NCBI RefSeq assembly: GCF_002754475.1
Contig: NZ_PEFL01000001.1
Coordinates: 682,001-746,000, forward strand
Source of the DNA: Comamonas sp. 26
GTDB lineage: Bacteria; Pseudomonadota; Gammaproteobacteria; Burkholderiales; Burkholderiaceae_C
Length of the DNA stretch: 64,000 nt
Direction: 5' to 3'
The first letter of the stretch is position 1; each line of letters opens with the position of its first letter. Position numbers and translations under genes: made by a program. Below are positions 1 through 7,472 of the stretch, piece after piece. The notes below the pieces were generated by a model that ran no database searches, was not told the origin of the DNA, and saw only the letters and a program-made list of their open reading frames with translations.

Positions 1-174
1 TCAGCCGCTATTAGTGGCGATGCCCTTGAGCGCCTGATCGGAAGCAAGGATCTTGCTGGCCTGGCACAAAACTTGGCGGCATATCAGGCTCATTGGAAAG
101 CTATCCATGGCCTAGCGGCGAGAAAGCATGATCAAGGACACGAGCCGGTCGTCATTCGTGTTGGCGACATTTAG
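1..174 (+). CDS. C-terminal end of an unrecognised phage protein (partial)
   Basis: An open frame enters from the left edge and stops at 172-174, giving 57 residues that end in VVIRVGDI. The start lies outside the window. I do not recognise the family; the only clue is the adjacent prophage content. The residues are mostly polar and helix-forming, with no membrane segment. Its last codons overlap, on the opposite strand, the methyltransferase remnant at 171-281. Confidence 0.45.
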   Translation, partial: SAAISGDALERLIGSKDLAGLAQNLAAYQAHWKAIHGLAARKHDQGHEPVVIRVGDI

Positions 175-281
175 GATTTATAGATCGGCCAGAGGTTGTC
201 AACCCAGACGACTTGGGCTCCGGCCATGGCTAAGTCGATGCAGAATCCTCCAGCGCAGGCAAAGAGATCGTTTGCTCGCAT
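171..281 (-). pseudogene. N-terminal remnant of a C5-cytosine DNA methyltransferase
   Basis: The minus strand starts with ATG at 281 and encodes 36 residues before a stop at 171-173. The start contains DLFACAGGF followed by AGAQVVWVDN. This resembles motif I of C5-cytosine DNA methyltransferases (DLFxGxGGF, then AGxxVVWAxN), which binds S-adenosylmethionine. The motif glycine is replaced by cysteine, and everything after the first 36 residues is missing, so the piece cannot be active. Family enzymes are usually 300 residues or more. It is probably the stump of a prophage methylase that was deleted. Confidence 0.5.
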
Positions 282-296
282 AGGGCTCCAGAAAGC

Positions 297-319
297 AAAA
301 AGCCCGCTCAGTGGCGGGC
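297..319 (-). terminator. Rho-independent terminator, minus strand
   Basis: GCCCGC (302-307) pairs with GCGGGC (314-319), and read leftwards the hairpin is followed by a run of T. No intact minus-strand gene now ends at it, which fits loss of a gene from this interval. Confidence 0.5.
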
Positions 320-355
320 CGGTGAAACGGTAGGATTGCGCCCCAGGAGGAGCGC

Positions 356-1039
356 ATGAGCACAGAATTTTCCGAGCTGCTTATAAGTGCAGCATCAGCA
401 ATTGGAACCTTGGGTGCAGTAGGGGCTGCATTTCATTTGTCTAGGAAAACAGATGACATCCGAAATAGAGATGAAGAGCGGCTTCAGCGGATTCATTCTT
501 TAAACCTGTTACCTGTTCTAGAAGCAATCCACTCGGATTTGAGGGCATCGTTCGCGTATGTGATCTTTTCTGATGAGGCTCCACGTTCGATGGATGACGT
601 CTCGGAGAGACTAAACAGAGCCATAAAATGGTCGCAGGATTTCGAAGAACTTTCAGCCATAGAGTCGCTGACAGCAGCTTCTTTGCTCAAGCTTCCGGAA
701 ATCCCATCGCTACGTATTTCCTATGCGCTTGGTCTGCTCCGAGCGCTGCGACTAGATATTTCTAGGTTCAGTGCCGAACATTGGGCCGATCCGGTCCCCG
801 CGTCTGCTCACAAGGCCCGTGAGTGGGCATTGGCGCAGAGCACAGCCAGCGACTACATTGGCGTTGCACTTTATTCTTTAAGTCAGGTGGCAATGCAGGA
901 GTCAATAGTTCCAAGTGGCGCAGAAATCACTGGGTTTTCTGACGATATTCATCCGGAAGCCTCGACGCGGCGACTCAGCTTAGCGAGTATTGTTGCGCGT
1001 TGTTTTCGTGGCAAACGTGCTGGCGCTGGCAGCCAGTGA
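356..1039 (+). CDS. Hypothetical membrane-anchored protein, prophage cargo
   Basis: A 227-residue protein starts at ATG 356, with AGGAGG at 345-350 giving a strong ribosome site 5 nt upstream. Residues about 9 to 28 form one hydrophobic segment (ISAASAIGTLGAVGAAFHL). A charged, mostly helical cytoplasmic part follows, with no motif I recognise. The coding strand is more AT-rich than rdgC next door. Its 3' end overlaps the 3' end of rdgC by 60 bp on the opposite strand. The layout (single gene, own strong start, opposite orientation, different composition) suggests late-acquired cargo. Function unknown. Confidence 0.6.
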   Translation: MSTEFSELLISAASAIGTLGAVGAAFHLSRKTDDIRNRDEERLQRIHSLNLLPVLEAIHSDLRASFAYVIFSDEAPRSMDDVSERLNRAIKWSQDFEELSAIESLTAASLLKLPEIPSLRISYALGLLRALRLDISRFSAEHWADPVPASAHKAREWALAQSTASDYIGVALYSLSQVAMQESIVPSGAEITGFSDDIHPEASTRRLSLASIVARCFRGKRAGAGSQ

Positions 1040-1924
1040 GGCGGGGAGGCCGCCCAGCGCATCGATCAAGTCAGGAATTAGCCGCGAGAGCTCGCCCGTG
1101 GCAATCGTCACATCGGTATCAAAGCCGCCATCGTCCTTGCTGTTGCCGTCCATGACTGCATCCAGCAACGCGATGTTCTTGATCTGCAGACCTTCGGTCA
1201 GCACAAAGCTCACGCGGTCGTCCCAGGTCATGGCCAGCTTGGTGGGCATCTTTCCGTGCTCGATGTGCTCGCGCACCTCATCAATGTCCAGTGGGTGACG
1301 GGCGTAGCGCACCACGGCCTTGGATTCGTCGGAGGCTTTCAGCTCCGTCTCGCGGTCAGCGGTGAAGCCAGCCGGCGGCTCCTGCGTCATTAGCCAGTGG
1401 GCCATGGCAGCCTGTGGGCTGGTCTGGGTGTCCAACAGGGCCAGCGCAAAACCGGGCAGACCTTCGACCAGCAGCGTGACAACTTCGTCGGCGCGGCCTT
1501 GGGCGCTGGTATCCAGCACCAGGGTGCGCGCCTGCGGATCGATCCAGACCCACATGCTGCCTTGCTTGGTGAAAGCCATGGGCAGCAGATCCAGCTTGGC
1601 TTCGTCCTTGAGATCGCGCTTTTCCTTCTTGCCGGGCTTGCGGCCTTCGGTCTTCTCAATGTGCTCAGCCTTTTCGTTAACCCTGCGGTTGAGCACGCTG
1701 GCCGGCAGCATCTTCGACTCGCTCATGAAACGCATCACCCACTGACCGGCCACGGACTCGACCAGAGGGCCATGCTGCTCGCCTCGCGGCGGCACCCAGC
1801 CTACGGAGCGCTCTTGCGTCGCGCCACACTCGACAAACACCGTCTTTTGCAAGGCATCGGCCAGCATCTGCAGATCGCCTTGCCAGCTCTCGGCTATGCG
1901 ATAAATGATCATGTTCTTGAACAT
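980..1924 (-). CDS. rdgC: Recombination-associated protein RdgC
   Basis: This 314-residue protein matches RdgC along its length: an N-terminal MFKNMIIYRI start, a central LPMAFTKQGSMWVWIDP block, and the later MTWDDRVSFVLTEGLQIKNIALLD block. RdgC is a ring-shaped dimer that binds double-stranded DNA without sequence preference and limits RecA-driven recombination at forks. The length is close to the E. coli protein (about 303). Homologues are common in prophages of Comamonadaceae, and this copy lies among phage genes, so it is probably phage-borne rather than the host's only copy. A terminator separates it from the small gene upstream. Confidence 0.9.
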   Translation of the reverse strand: MFKNMIIYRIAESWQGDLQMLADALQKTVFVECGATQERSVGWVPPRGEQHGPLVESVAGQWVMRFMSESKMLPASVLNRRVNEKAEHIEKTEGRKPGKKEKRDLKDEAKLDLLPMAFTKQGSMWVWIDPQARTLVLDTSAQGRADEVVTLLVEGLPGFALALLDTQTSPQAAMAHWLMTQEPPAGFTADRETELKASDESKAVVRYARHPLDIDEVREHIEHGKMPTKLAMTWDDRVSFVLTEGLQIKNIALLDAVMDGNSKDDGGFDTDVTIATGELSRLIPDLIDALGGLPASLAASASTFATKTTRNNTR

Positions 1925-1939
1925 GGAGTCTCCAGAAAC

Positions 1940-1965
1940 AAAAAAGCCACCTCAGTGGGTGGCTT
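1940..1965 (-). terminator. Rho-independent terminator between the small gene at 1986 and rdgC
   Basis: AAGCCACC (1944-1951) and GGTGGCTT (1958-1965) form an 8-bp stem. Reading leftwards it is followed by a T run. It ends the transcript of the small minus-strand gene at 1986-2135, so rdgC may need its own promoter. Confidence 0.7.
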
Positions 1966-1985
1966 GGTGATGGTGGCGTGTTTGC

Positions 1986-2135
1986 TTAGAAAGCGTCGAC
2001 GCTGTATTCGCCTTCAGGGGGTGGGTTCTGCGACAGCATGCGCAGGACTTCCTCTGGGGAGCGTGGATCTGGTAGCTGAGACATGACCTCCTGCGTCGCT
2101 TTGAGTTCTTGATATGCGGCGTACGGGTAAGTCAT
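1986..2135 (-). CDS. Small phage protein (49 residues)
   Basis: A 49-residue frame begins with ATG at 2133-2135 and ends at 1986. The minus-strand sequence AAGGAG lies 6 nt upstream of the start, a near-ideal ribosome site, and a terminator follows. The product is acidic and proline-rich (LPDPRSPEEVLRMLSQNPPP) with no membrane segment. It is a small cytoplasmic protein of unknown role. The well-formed start and terminator support a real gene despite its size. Confidence 0.6.
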   Translation of the reverse strand: MTYPYAAYQELKATQEVMSQLPDPRSPEEVLRMLSQNPPPEGEYSVDAF

Positions 2136-2228
2136 GACTACTCCTTGATGAGGTGGCTAAAACTGGTGTGTCTTGTTTTAACGCGCGAGCATGTCAGTTG
2201 GTTGACAGGAATGTAAGAGGCAACTGTT

Positions 2229-2447
2229 TTAGGGATGCTCGCGCAGACATTGCACTGTTTTGTCGTCCAGCCACTCGGCATGCATGCCGGGGCAGGCAAA
2301 GGCATCGCGGGCTGCCATACGAACAGTGCCGGGCGGGGATGGTGGTTCGCTGGGTTCTTCCTCTGCCTGGACTGGTTCGGTGACCCACAGAAGCGCAAGC
2401 ACCACGGAGAAGATCGCCAGAGCGATCGCGTAAAAGGCTTTAGTCAT
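2229..2447 (-). CDS. Small exported or membrane-anchored phage protein (72 residues)
   Basis: The preferred start is ATG at 2447, whose ATGACTAA overlaps the stop of the preceding gene (ends 2440) by 8 bp, so the two are probably translationally coupled. Residues 4 to 22 are hydrophobic (AFYAIALAIFSVVLALLWV), then a polar, proline-rich stretch with AEEEPSEPPSPP. Two cysteines lie near the end (FACPGM and VQCLRE). It may be an anchored periplasmic protein. A longer frame reaching back to 2609 runs through the upstream gene and lacks support. Confidence 0.55.
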   Translation of the reverse strand: MTKAFYAIALAIFSVVLALLWVTEPVQAEEEPSEPPSPPGTVRMAARDAFACPGMHAEWLDDKTVQCLREHP

Positions 2448-2769
2448 CGTTGTCGTCCTCATCGTCTTGGCCTTGCACGCCAGACTGGTGAATGAGCAGG
2501 GAGCGATAGCCGGGGCTGTCTCCTGCCTTGGATAAATCAATGCGGTGAGTGGTACCGCCGCGCCATGCATGGCTATCGGTGAAGTTGGGCAGGCCTGGCA
2601 GGTGCTCAATCCCTGCGATGGGCTCTATCGTGGTGCGCAGGGTGATGCCGCTCTCAGTCGCCAGGCGGGCCAAGGTGCGGGCAGAGATGCCAGTGGCTTT
2701 GCTCAGGGTGCGTGCGGTGGCGCGCGGCCCGAAGACTCTCACCAATTCATAAGCGTCTTGAAAATGCAT
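2440..2769 (-). CDS. Putative small DNA-binding phage regulator
   Basis: This 109-residue protein opens with YELVRVFGPRATARTLSKATGISARTLARLATESG. That is the pattern of a helix-turn-helix in which ATARTLSKATGIS and ARTLARLA would be the two helices. The C terminus is a very acidic tail (GQDDEDDNDD). It lies upstream of, and overlaps, the small membrane gene ending at 2229. DNA binding is inferred from the helical pattern only. No operator or partner is evident. Confidence 0.55.
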   Translation of the reverse strand: MHFQDAYELVRVFGPRATARTLSKATGISARTLARLATESGITLRTTIEPIAGIEHLPGLPNFTDSHAWRGGTTHRIDLSKAGDSPGYRSLLIHQSGVQGQDDEDDNDD

Positions 2770-2779
2770 AAATTTGCCT

Positions 2780-2823
2780 CTAACGCTTATGAATAAAGCG
2801 CGAGTAGCTATAAAAGTTGATTG
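2780..2823. repeat. Short interspersed repeat, copy 1
   Basis: The segment CTAACGCTTATGAATAAAGC followed by GCGAGTAGCTAT matches the dispersed element also found at 13751, 50791, 53289 and 55991. Its core is GCGCTT, a short spacer, AAGCGC, then AGTAGCTAT. It lies between two minus-strand phage genes. Confidence 0.5.
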
Positions 2824-2827
2824 ATGG

Positions 2828-2986
2828 TCAGAGTGGCCAGGCGCTTGGGGTGGAGGCCATGAGCAGCGCAGCCGCGCCTGTCAGGCCGAAGATGCCGATA
2901 GCAGCCAGTGCCCACTGCAGGGCGATCAGCAGTTTTGTTCCTGAGGTGGTGCTATCCGTTGAAGTGCGAGGCGGATGAGCGGCCAT
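2828..2986 (-). CDS. Small single-pass membrane phage protein (52 residues)
   Basis: The frame from ATG 2986 follows the exonuclease stop (2988-2990) with one base between, so it probably belongs to the same message. After a short Thr/Ser-rich head, about residues 20 to 44 are hydrophobic (LLIALQWALAAIGIFGLTG and on), so one membrane span is expected. A longer in-frame start at 3067 would overlap the exonuclease and looks less likely. Function unknown. Confidence 0.5.
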   Translation of the reverse strand: MAAHPPRTSTDSTTSGTKLLIALQWALAAIGIFGLTGAAALLMASTPSAWPL

Positions 2987-2987
2987 G

Positions 2988-3557
2988 TCACAAAGCTCCC
3001 TTGGCCGATAGGCTTTGATGCAGCGAGAGAGCCTTGACCAACTGCTTAGCCTCGTGGCGCGCGTCATCGATGGCGATGTGCTTCACGCCCACAAAGTCAC
3101 CCACATCCTTTGCCGTGGGGTGCAGGTCCAGGATGGTTCGCATGTCGCGGTCAAAGCGCCATTCCCATGGGGGCTGCTGGTCAAACGTGTCATAGAGGCT
3201 GCGCAAGATCACGTTGTCGAAGACGGATCCATTGCCCCAGACCTTCACCTTTTCTGGGTCTGCAACGCTGGCTACCCAGGCTGCGAAGTCGCGCAGCGCT
3301 TGGCTTGGCAGCACCGTCTGAGCTGCCATGATGGACGCATAGCGCGCTTCTGTGGACTGCTCTGCCCACCAGCGCATGGTGTCTGGGTCTTCGTGGCGTG
3401 GGAATTGCAGGTTTTGGGCCAGCGGGATGTGGAATTCGTTGGTCAGCAGCTGCAGGTCTGGGCTGATGGCAACCGCGCCGATAGACGCGACGATGGCATT
3501 CGGCTTAGTGCTGCGGGTTTCGAGGTCCAGCACGATATGCGAGGCTTTGATAATCAA
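2988..3557 (-). CDS. DEDDh-family 3'-5' exonuclease (DnaQ fold)
   Basis: The 189-residue protein carries the four acidic metal ligands of the DEDDh exonuclease fold: D11 and E13 in VLDLET, D114 in GNGSVFDN, and D165 with H160 in the HIAIDDA block. These bind two metal ions and cut nucleotides from the 3' end. The WGNGSVFDN block resembles the phage exodeoxyribonuclease VIII-like / Rv2179c-like subgroup. In a phage it may process DNA ends or act on RNA; the substrate cannot be told from sequence. The start at 3557 precedes MIIKASHIVLDLET and fits the family. Confidence 0.8.
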   Translation of the reverse strand: MIIKASHIVLDLETRSTKPNAIVASIGAVAISPDLQLLTNEFHIPLAQNLQFPRHEDPDTMRWWAEQSTEARYASIMAAQTVLPSQALRDFAAWVASVADPEKVKVWGNGSVFDNVILRSLYDTFDQQPPWEWRFDRDMRTILDLHPTAKDVGDFVGVKHIAIDDARHEAKQLVKALSLHQSLSAKGAL

Positions 3558-3576
3558 GTTTGTCTCCTGTGGGCAA

Positions 3577-3609
3577 AGAAAAAAGCCCGCGGACGGTTGC
3601 TGCGGGCTT
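3577..3609 (-). terminator. Rho-independent terminator upstream of the exonuclease gene
   Basis: AAGCCCGC (3583-3590) pairs with GCGGGCTT (3602-3609), and the minus strand continues into a T run. It would stop transcription entering from the right, before the exonuclease gene, whose promoter would then lie inside 3558-3577 or be read through. Confidence 0.65.
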
Positions 3610-3640
3610 GAATAAAGAGCCGGTTCCCTTTCGGGGCGCG

Positions 3641-3889
3641 CCTGGGGAAGTAATAGAGAGGGAGGAGATTTCCCAGGCCCGGCTAAAAAAGGTAGATGGC
3701 GCAGCTTTCTTCTGCCCGATGAGGGTCAGGCAGAAAAAATGCGCACTTAGGTTAATAAAAGGTGCTGCGCCATCTGGCGTGACCACTGTTCGCCAACGGA
3801 GCGGAGGCCGCGCCGAAGATCCTGATCACCGCTTGCTCTGGCTAATTCCAGAGATCAAACGTACTCGCTAGAGTGGTCACGCCGGATGG
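3641..3889. other. Non-coding segment with chained inverted repeats
   Basis: I see no credible gene from 3610 to 3930, but the DNA is strongly structured. CCTGGGGAA (3641-3649) opposes TTTCCCAGG (3669-3677). AGATGGCGCAGC (3694-3705) pairs perfectly with GCTGCGCCATCT (3764-3775), enclosing TTCTGCC/GGCAGAA (3710-3716, 3729-3735). An 18-nt arm at 3770-3787 pairs with 3872-3889 with one mismatch, enclosing CTCTGG/CCAGAG (3836-3841, 3848-3853). The two large hairpins share bases 3770-3775, so they exclude each other. It could be a regulatory RNA, an attenuator or a phage control or replication site. Confidence 0.5.
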
Positions 3890-3931
3890 CTGCCGCTTAC
3901 GCCGGCAAGTCGTGATGGTGGCCGGCTGTTG

Positions 3932-4441
3932 CTATTCTTCTTCGGGCTTCCAGCCTTTCACCTCATAGGCGAAGGCTGTCCACTTCGCTTTTTGCTCCTC
4001 CGACATCTCGCGCCATGGCTGAGCCTCATCCGCCTCAATCACCTCGCCGTTCTTCAGCTTGAACATGCCGCAGTTGCTGCCTATGTCCTCGTCTGCGTAA
4101 GTAATGGTGATCACTTCCTGTGGAAACTGCTTGGAGAGCGCCACAAAGATAGGCTTTGGACAAGCCCAGGCTGTATCGAATTGAGCAGTTCCGTTCTGCG
4201 AATCAACCACCCCTTCGCAAGCATTCCACTTGGTGCCCCATTCTTTGCGAGCGAAATCCATGTCGTGCAGGTAGCCGCAGGCTCGATGGTTGCGCAGCAT
4301 TCCGATGAACTGCTCAAAGCTCTCGTCATCCAGCTGTTTGATGTCTGCTGCCTCGCGGCTTTGGGCTTCCAGTGCTCGAAGCAAGGGGTGATCCGAAAGC
4401 GCCCGTCCAACTACAGTCTCTGCCATGGTTTCGGCGCTCAT
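3932..4441 (-). CDS. Api92-like (DUF1281-type) phage/plasmid protein
   Basis: From ATG 4441 (MSAETMAETVV) the protein has 169 residues; an in-frame ATG at 4621 would add 60 residues that do not look conserved. The core (CGYLHDMDFARKEWGTKWNA, then YADEDIGSNCGMFKLKNGE) matches the ferredoxin-fold Api92/YubB-like family found on phages and plasmids, where the WGTKW block and the ED.G..G block are typical. Family members usually start with a short MPNWCxN-type segment that is absent here, so the 5' end may have been replaced. The function of the family is not settled. Confidence 0.65.
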   Translation of the reverse strand: MSAETMAETVVGRALSDHPLLRALEAQSREAADIKQLDDESFEQFIGMLRNHRACGYLHDMDFARKEWGTKWNACEGVVDSQNGTAQFDTAWACPKPIFVALSKQFPQEVITITYADEDIGSNCGMFKLKNGEVIEADEAQPWREMSEEQKAKWTAFAYEVKGWKPEEE

Positions 4442-4724
4442 GCTGATCCCATTCCAGTCCGATCCCACGATGCACGGCGATGGCATAGCCCCCAGCGCGC
4501 TGCAAAACAGTACGACCCCACTAGAGTTAGAAGGGCGCGGAAAAGCGCTTGATACTTCATCCCATCGCAGCGAGAAATCAAAGCGAAACAGCCCACTCGT
4601 GATGAGTCGGCCCATTCCCACCGCTGGAGAGTGTGAAGGTCAGGGCTTCAGCCCTGGCCTGAACCTCGAATCGGTGTGCCCCTCTCAATAGGCCCAGCCG
4701 GATAGCTGGGAACGGAGCACAAGA

Positions 4725-5711
4725 GTGAATCAAGCTCAACAACTGTTGGCTGCAGCCTTTGCGGGCGAACTGGACTTGGATGCGGACGCTTCCGAGTCTT
4801 CTGTCGTTCCAGCTACTGCACCCGCCCCGGCAGCCGCCGAAACCACCACCCAGACCCCAGCACCAGCCGCCCCTGCTCAGGATGAGCCCGAAGGCGCGCC
4901 GATTGCCAGCAAGTCGGGTAGCTACACCATTCCCTTTGAAAAGCTGACAGAAGCACGCACAGCGCGCGATACGGCCATGGCCGAAGCCGCTCAGTTGCGT
5001 GCCCAGCTGGAGCAGTTGACGGCCGCACAGGCTGCCAATCTGCAGCAAGCCCAGGTCGAGGCCCAAGCCCGTGCGGATGCCGGGAAGGCGCCGACCCAGG
5101 CCGACCAGAATCTGGAAGCCGCTCAAGCCCTGGTGGCCGGTGGTGCCGACGCATCTCTGTTCGGGGACTTCTCCGAAGAGGGAATGGCTGCAGGCATTGC
5201 CAAGATGGTGAGTCAGCAGGTTCAAGCCGCTCTGGCTCCCCAGCGCGAGGCAGAGCGCGAAGCCCAGGCCCGCGCGCAAGCTGCACAGGAGCAGACGGCA
5301 GAGCAGTCGCACTTTCAAGCCATCCTGGGCGCGCACAAGGATGCTTTTGAAATCGCTGAGTCCAAGGAGTTCGCCGCCTGGAAGGCTGGCCAGCCCGGAT
5401 TCATGCAAGCAGCCATTGAGCGCACCCTGCAATCAGGCACCAGCAAGGATGTGATTGATCTGCTGGGCCAGTTCAAGGAAGTCCATGCGGGCGCGGCAGC
5501 TGCTGACCCCACTGCCAGTGCGGTAGCCAAGGCTTTGGCCGATGCCAAGAGCGCGCCACCCGTGAGTCTGTCGAGTTTGCCCGGAGCGGCACCCGCAGGC
5601 AGCGAGGCGGATCGCGCTGTAGAGCTGGCCAACGACCCGGCTGCATTGCTGGAGTACATGTCCAGCCTGAGTCCCGAGCGCCAGACGCGCTTGATGAATA
5701 GCGTGGTGTAA
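4725..5711 (+). CDS. Putative capsid scaffolding protein
   Basis: A 328-residue protein starts at GTG 4725 with GGAG about 8 nt upstream. It has a low-complexity Ala/Pro N terminus, then a long Ala/Gln/Glu-rich helical region (about residues 75-200, likely coiled coil) and a Ser/Ala-rich tail. It lies directly upstream of the major capsid gene. This composition and position are typical of scaffolding proteins of N4-gp56-type podoviruses, which guide procapsid assembly. In such phages the portal and terminase genes normally lie upstream, but here the upstream neighbour is an opposite-strand gene, so that part has been lost. Confidence 0.65.
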   Translation: MNQAQQLLAAAFAGELDLDADASESSVVPATAPAPAAAETTTQTPAPAAPAQDEPEGAPIASKSGSYTIPFEKLTEARTARDTAMAEAAQLRAQLEQLTAAQAANLQQAQVEAQARADAGKAPTQADQNLEAAQALVAGGADASLFGDFSEEGMAAGIAKMVSQQVQAALAPQREAEREAQARAQAAQEQTAEQSHFQAILGAHKDAFEIAESKEFAAWKAGQPGFMQAAIERTLQSGTSKDVIDLLGQFKEVHAGAAAADPTASAVAKALADAKSAPPVSLSSLPGAAPAGSEADRAVELANDPAALLEYMSSLSPERQTRLMNSVV

Positions 5712-5787
5712 GCCGCAAGGCCCACCGCAAACCCTTTGGGCCATCTCGTGATGAGAGAGCCCTTGTCCCATAGCAGGAGGACTCGTT

Positions 5788-6836
5788 ATGTCCAAAACCA
5801 GTGTAGGCGCAGGCTCGGCCAACGCGCAATTCGTACAAGCTGCTGGACTGTTTGCTCAGTCGATGCAGCGCAATTCCAAGCTCAACCAGATGGTGGGCAC
5901 CATGCCCAAGGGCGAGGGCTCTGCCGCTGCGACCCTGCGCAAGCAGACCGCTACCGACATGCCCATCGTTCGCACGGTGGATCTGTCGCGCGGCAAGGGC
6001 GACGAGGTGGAGTTCCACTTTGTGCAGCCCGTGGGCGCATACCCCATCATGGGTGCCCGTATGACCACGCCGACTTTGACGCGATTACCGTCAATACCGT
6101 GCTGGCCCCCACCAAGAACCGCCATTACGTGGCAGACGGTGATGGCATCAAGGGCTTTACCGCCAATGCCGGTGAAATGGACATTGCTTCCACCGACATG
6201 CTGGGCATGAGCGTGGTGGACGCCTGCCGCACGCTGGTGGAGTCGATTGCTCTGCCACCTCCCGCGATTCGCCTGCCCGGTGACTCGGCGGCTGACGACT
6301 CCCCGCTGCGCATGCTGCTGGTGAGCCCCGCTCAGTACCACGCTTTCTCGCAGGACAAGGAATTCCGCCAGTTTCAGGCCAACGCGCTGACCCGCGCCAG
6401 CCAGGCCGAGCGCCATCCGCTGTTCCTGGGTGATGTGGGTCTGTGGAACGGCATTCTGATTGCCAAGCAGCCGCGCCCCATCCGCTTCTACGCGGGTGAT
6501 TCGCTGAACTACTGCGCCAGCAATACCAGCGATGCGGAAAGCACTTGCGTGGTGCCTGCCAGCTTTGGCGTGACCCATGCCGTGGACCGCGCGCTGCTGC
6601 TGGGTGGACAGGCTCTGGCCCAGGCCTTTGCTTCCAGCCGTCACGGTGGCATGCCCTTCTTCTGGAAGGAGAAGGAGTTCGACCACGACGACAAGATGGA
6701 GCTGCTGATTGGCGCCATTCAGGGCACGTCCAAGGTGCGCTGGGCCGTGGACCAGGGCAATAACACCAAGCACTTCACGGATCACGGTGTGATCGCCATC
6801 GACACCGCTGTGCCCATCATCGGCGCACGCCAGTAA
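5788..6836 (+). pseudogene. Major capsid protein, N4-gp56 family, frameshifted
   Basis: The gene starts at ATG 5788 behind AGGAGG, in the frame MSKTSVGAGSANAQFVQAAG. That frame runs to about PVGAYPIMGAR near 6060 and then goes astray, stopping at 6210. The rest continues in another frame from about 6062 (ADFDAITVNTV) to 6836, including NRHYVADGDGIKGFTANAGE and LGDVGLWNGILIAKQPRPIR, which fit the C-terminal part of N4-gp56/DUF4043 capsid proteins. The loop usually found after PxMG appears to be missing, so a small deletion with a frame change is more likely than a single-base error. The capsid protein cannot be made intact. Confidence 0.7.
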
Positions 6837-6843
6837 TCCAGAC

Positions 6844-6875
6844 CACCGGGCGCGGCCTTGGCGCGGCGCTCGGTG
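6844..6875 (+). terminator. Hairpin after the capsid gene
   Basis: CACCGGGCGC (6844-6853) and GCGCTCGGTG (6866-6875) can form a stem directly downstream of the capsid stop. There is no clear T run, so it may reduce rather than end transcription into the next structural gene. Confidence 0.4.
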
Positions 6876-6919
6876 ATTCTGGGTGTGCGAACCCTCTTGT
6901 TTCGATTTAGGAGCCAACC

Positions 6920-7396
6920 ATGGCAATCGTGACCAACCTCTCCAAGCACCGCAACCAGCTCGGTGCCACTCCCTGGGGCAATCTCAATGTCCTGCTTTTT
7001 TCGCTGATCACCAACGCTCTCGGCGGCGCGACGGAGGCAGATTCTGCCGCTCCTCTCGCTGTGGGCGACAAGGTGCGTCTGGGCGTGATTCCTGCGGGCT
7101 CCACTTTGGTGGACTCTCTGACCATCGTATCCACCGGCCTGACCGCTACCGTCAAGGGTGATCTGGGCTTTGAGTACGTGGACGGTGTGAACAGCACCAA
7201 GGTGCCCCAGGATGCCTCCTACTTTGGCGCGGCTCTGGACCTGGCCACGGCGGCGCGACTGCGCAATGCCGCAACCAAGGCGCCGGTGACGCTGCCCAAG
7301 GATGCGTTTCTGGTGCTGACCACTTCGGGCGCGGCCAATGCCAAGGCAGGCCGCGTTGATGTGGCGGTGCAGGCTATCTCCACCGGCGCACTGTAA
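6920..7396 (+). CDS. Phage head/structural protein downstream of the capsid gene
   Basis: This 158-residue protein begins MAIVTNLSKHRNQLGATPWG after an AGGAG box 8 nt upstream. It is beta-rich with many Gly, Ala and Thr residues (VGDKVRLGVIPAGSTLVDSL) and has no membrane segment. In phages with N4-gp56 capsids a protein of this size and position is often a structural or decoration protein. I infer that role from position. The reading frame is intact. Confidence 0.55.
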   Translation: MAIVTNLSKHRNQLGATPWGNLNVLLFSLITNALGGATEADSAAPLAVGDKVRLGVIPAGSTLVDSLTIVSTGLTATVKGDLGFEYVDGVNSTKVPQDASYFGAALDLATAARLRNAATKAPVTLPKDAFLVLTTSGAANAKAGRVDVAVQAISTGAL

Positions 7397-7410
7397 AGCG
7401 CGCTCCCAGG

Positions 7411-7442
7411 ATGCGGGCCTGCCCTTGGGGTAGCGCCCGCAT
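7411..7442. terminator. Hairpin between two head genes
   Basis: ATGCGGGC (7411-7418) pairs perfectly with GCCCGCAT (7435-7442). No T run follows, so it may stabilise or process the late transcript rather than terminate it. Confidence 0.35.
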
Positions 7443-7472
7443 TCGTCCATCTGAACACTCCCCAGCATCATC

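Noticed and set aside
2138..2398. An 86-codon minus-strand frame beside the small exported gene.
   Set aside because: It overlaps the better-supported frame at 2229-2447, which has a membrane segment and a coupled start.
3560..3871. A 103-codon plus-strand frame in the structured block.
   Set aside because: No ribosome site, low-complexity basic product, and the DNA is filled with inverted repeats.
5950..6150. Programmed frameshift in the capsid gene.
   Set aside because: No slippery heptamer is evident and residues seem to be missing at the joint, so a mutation is more likely.
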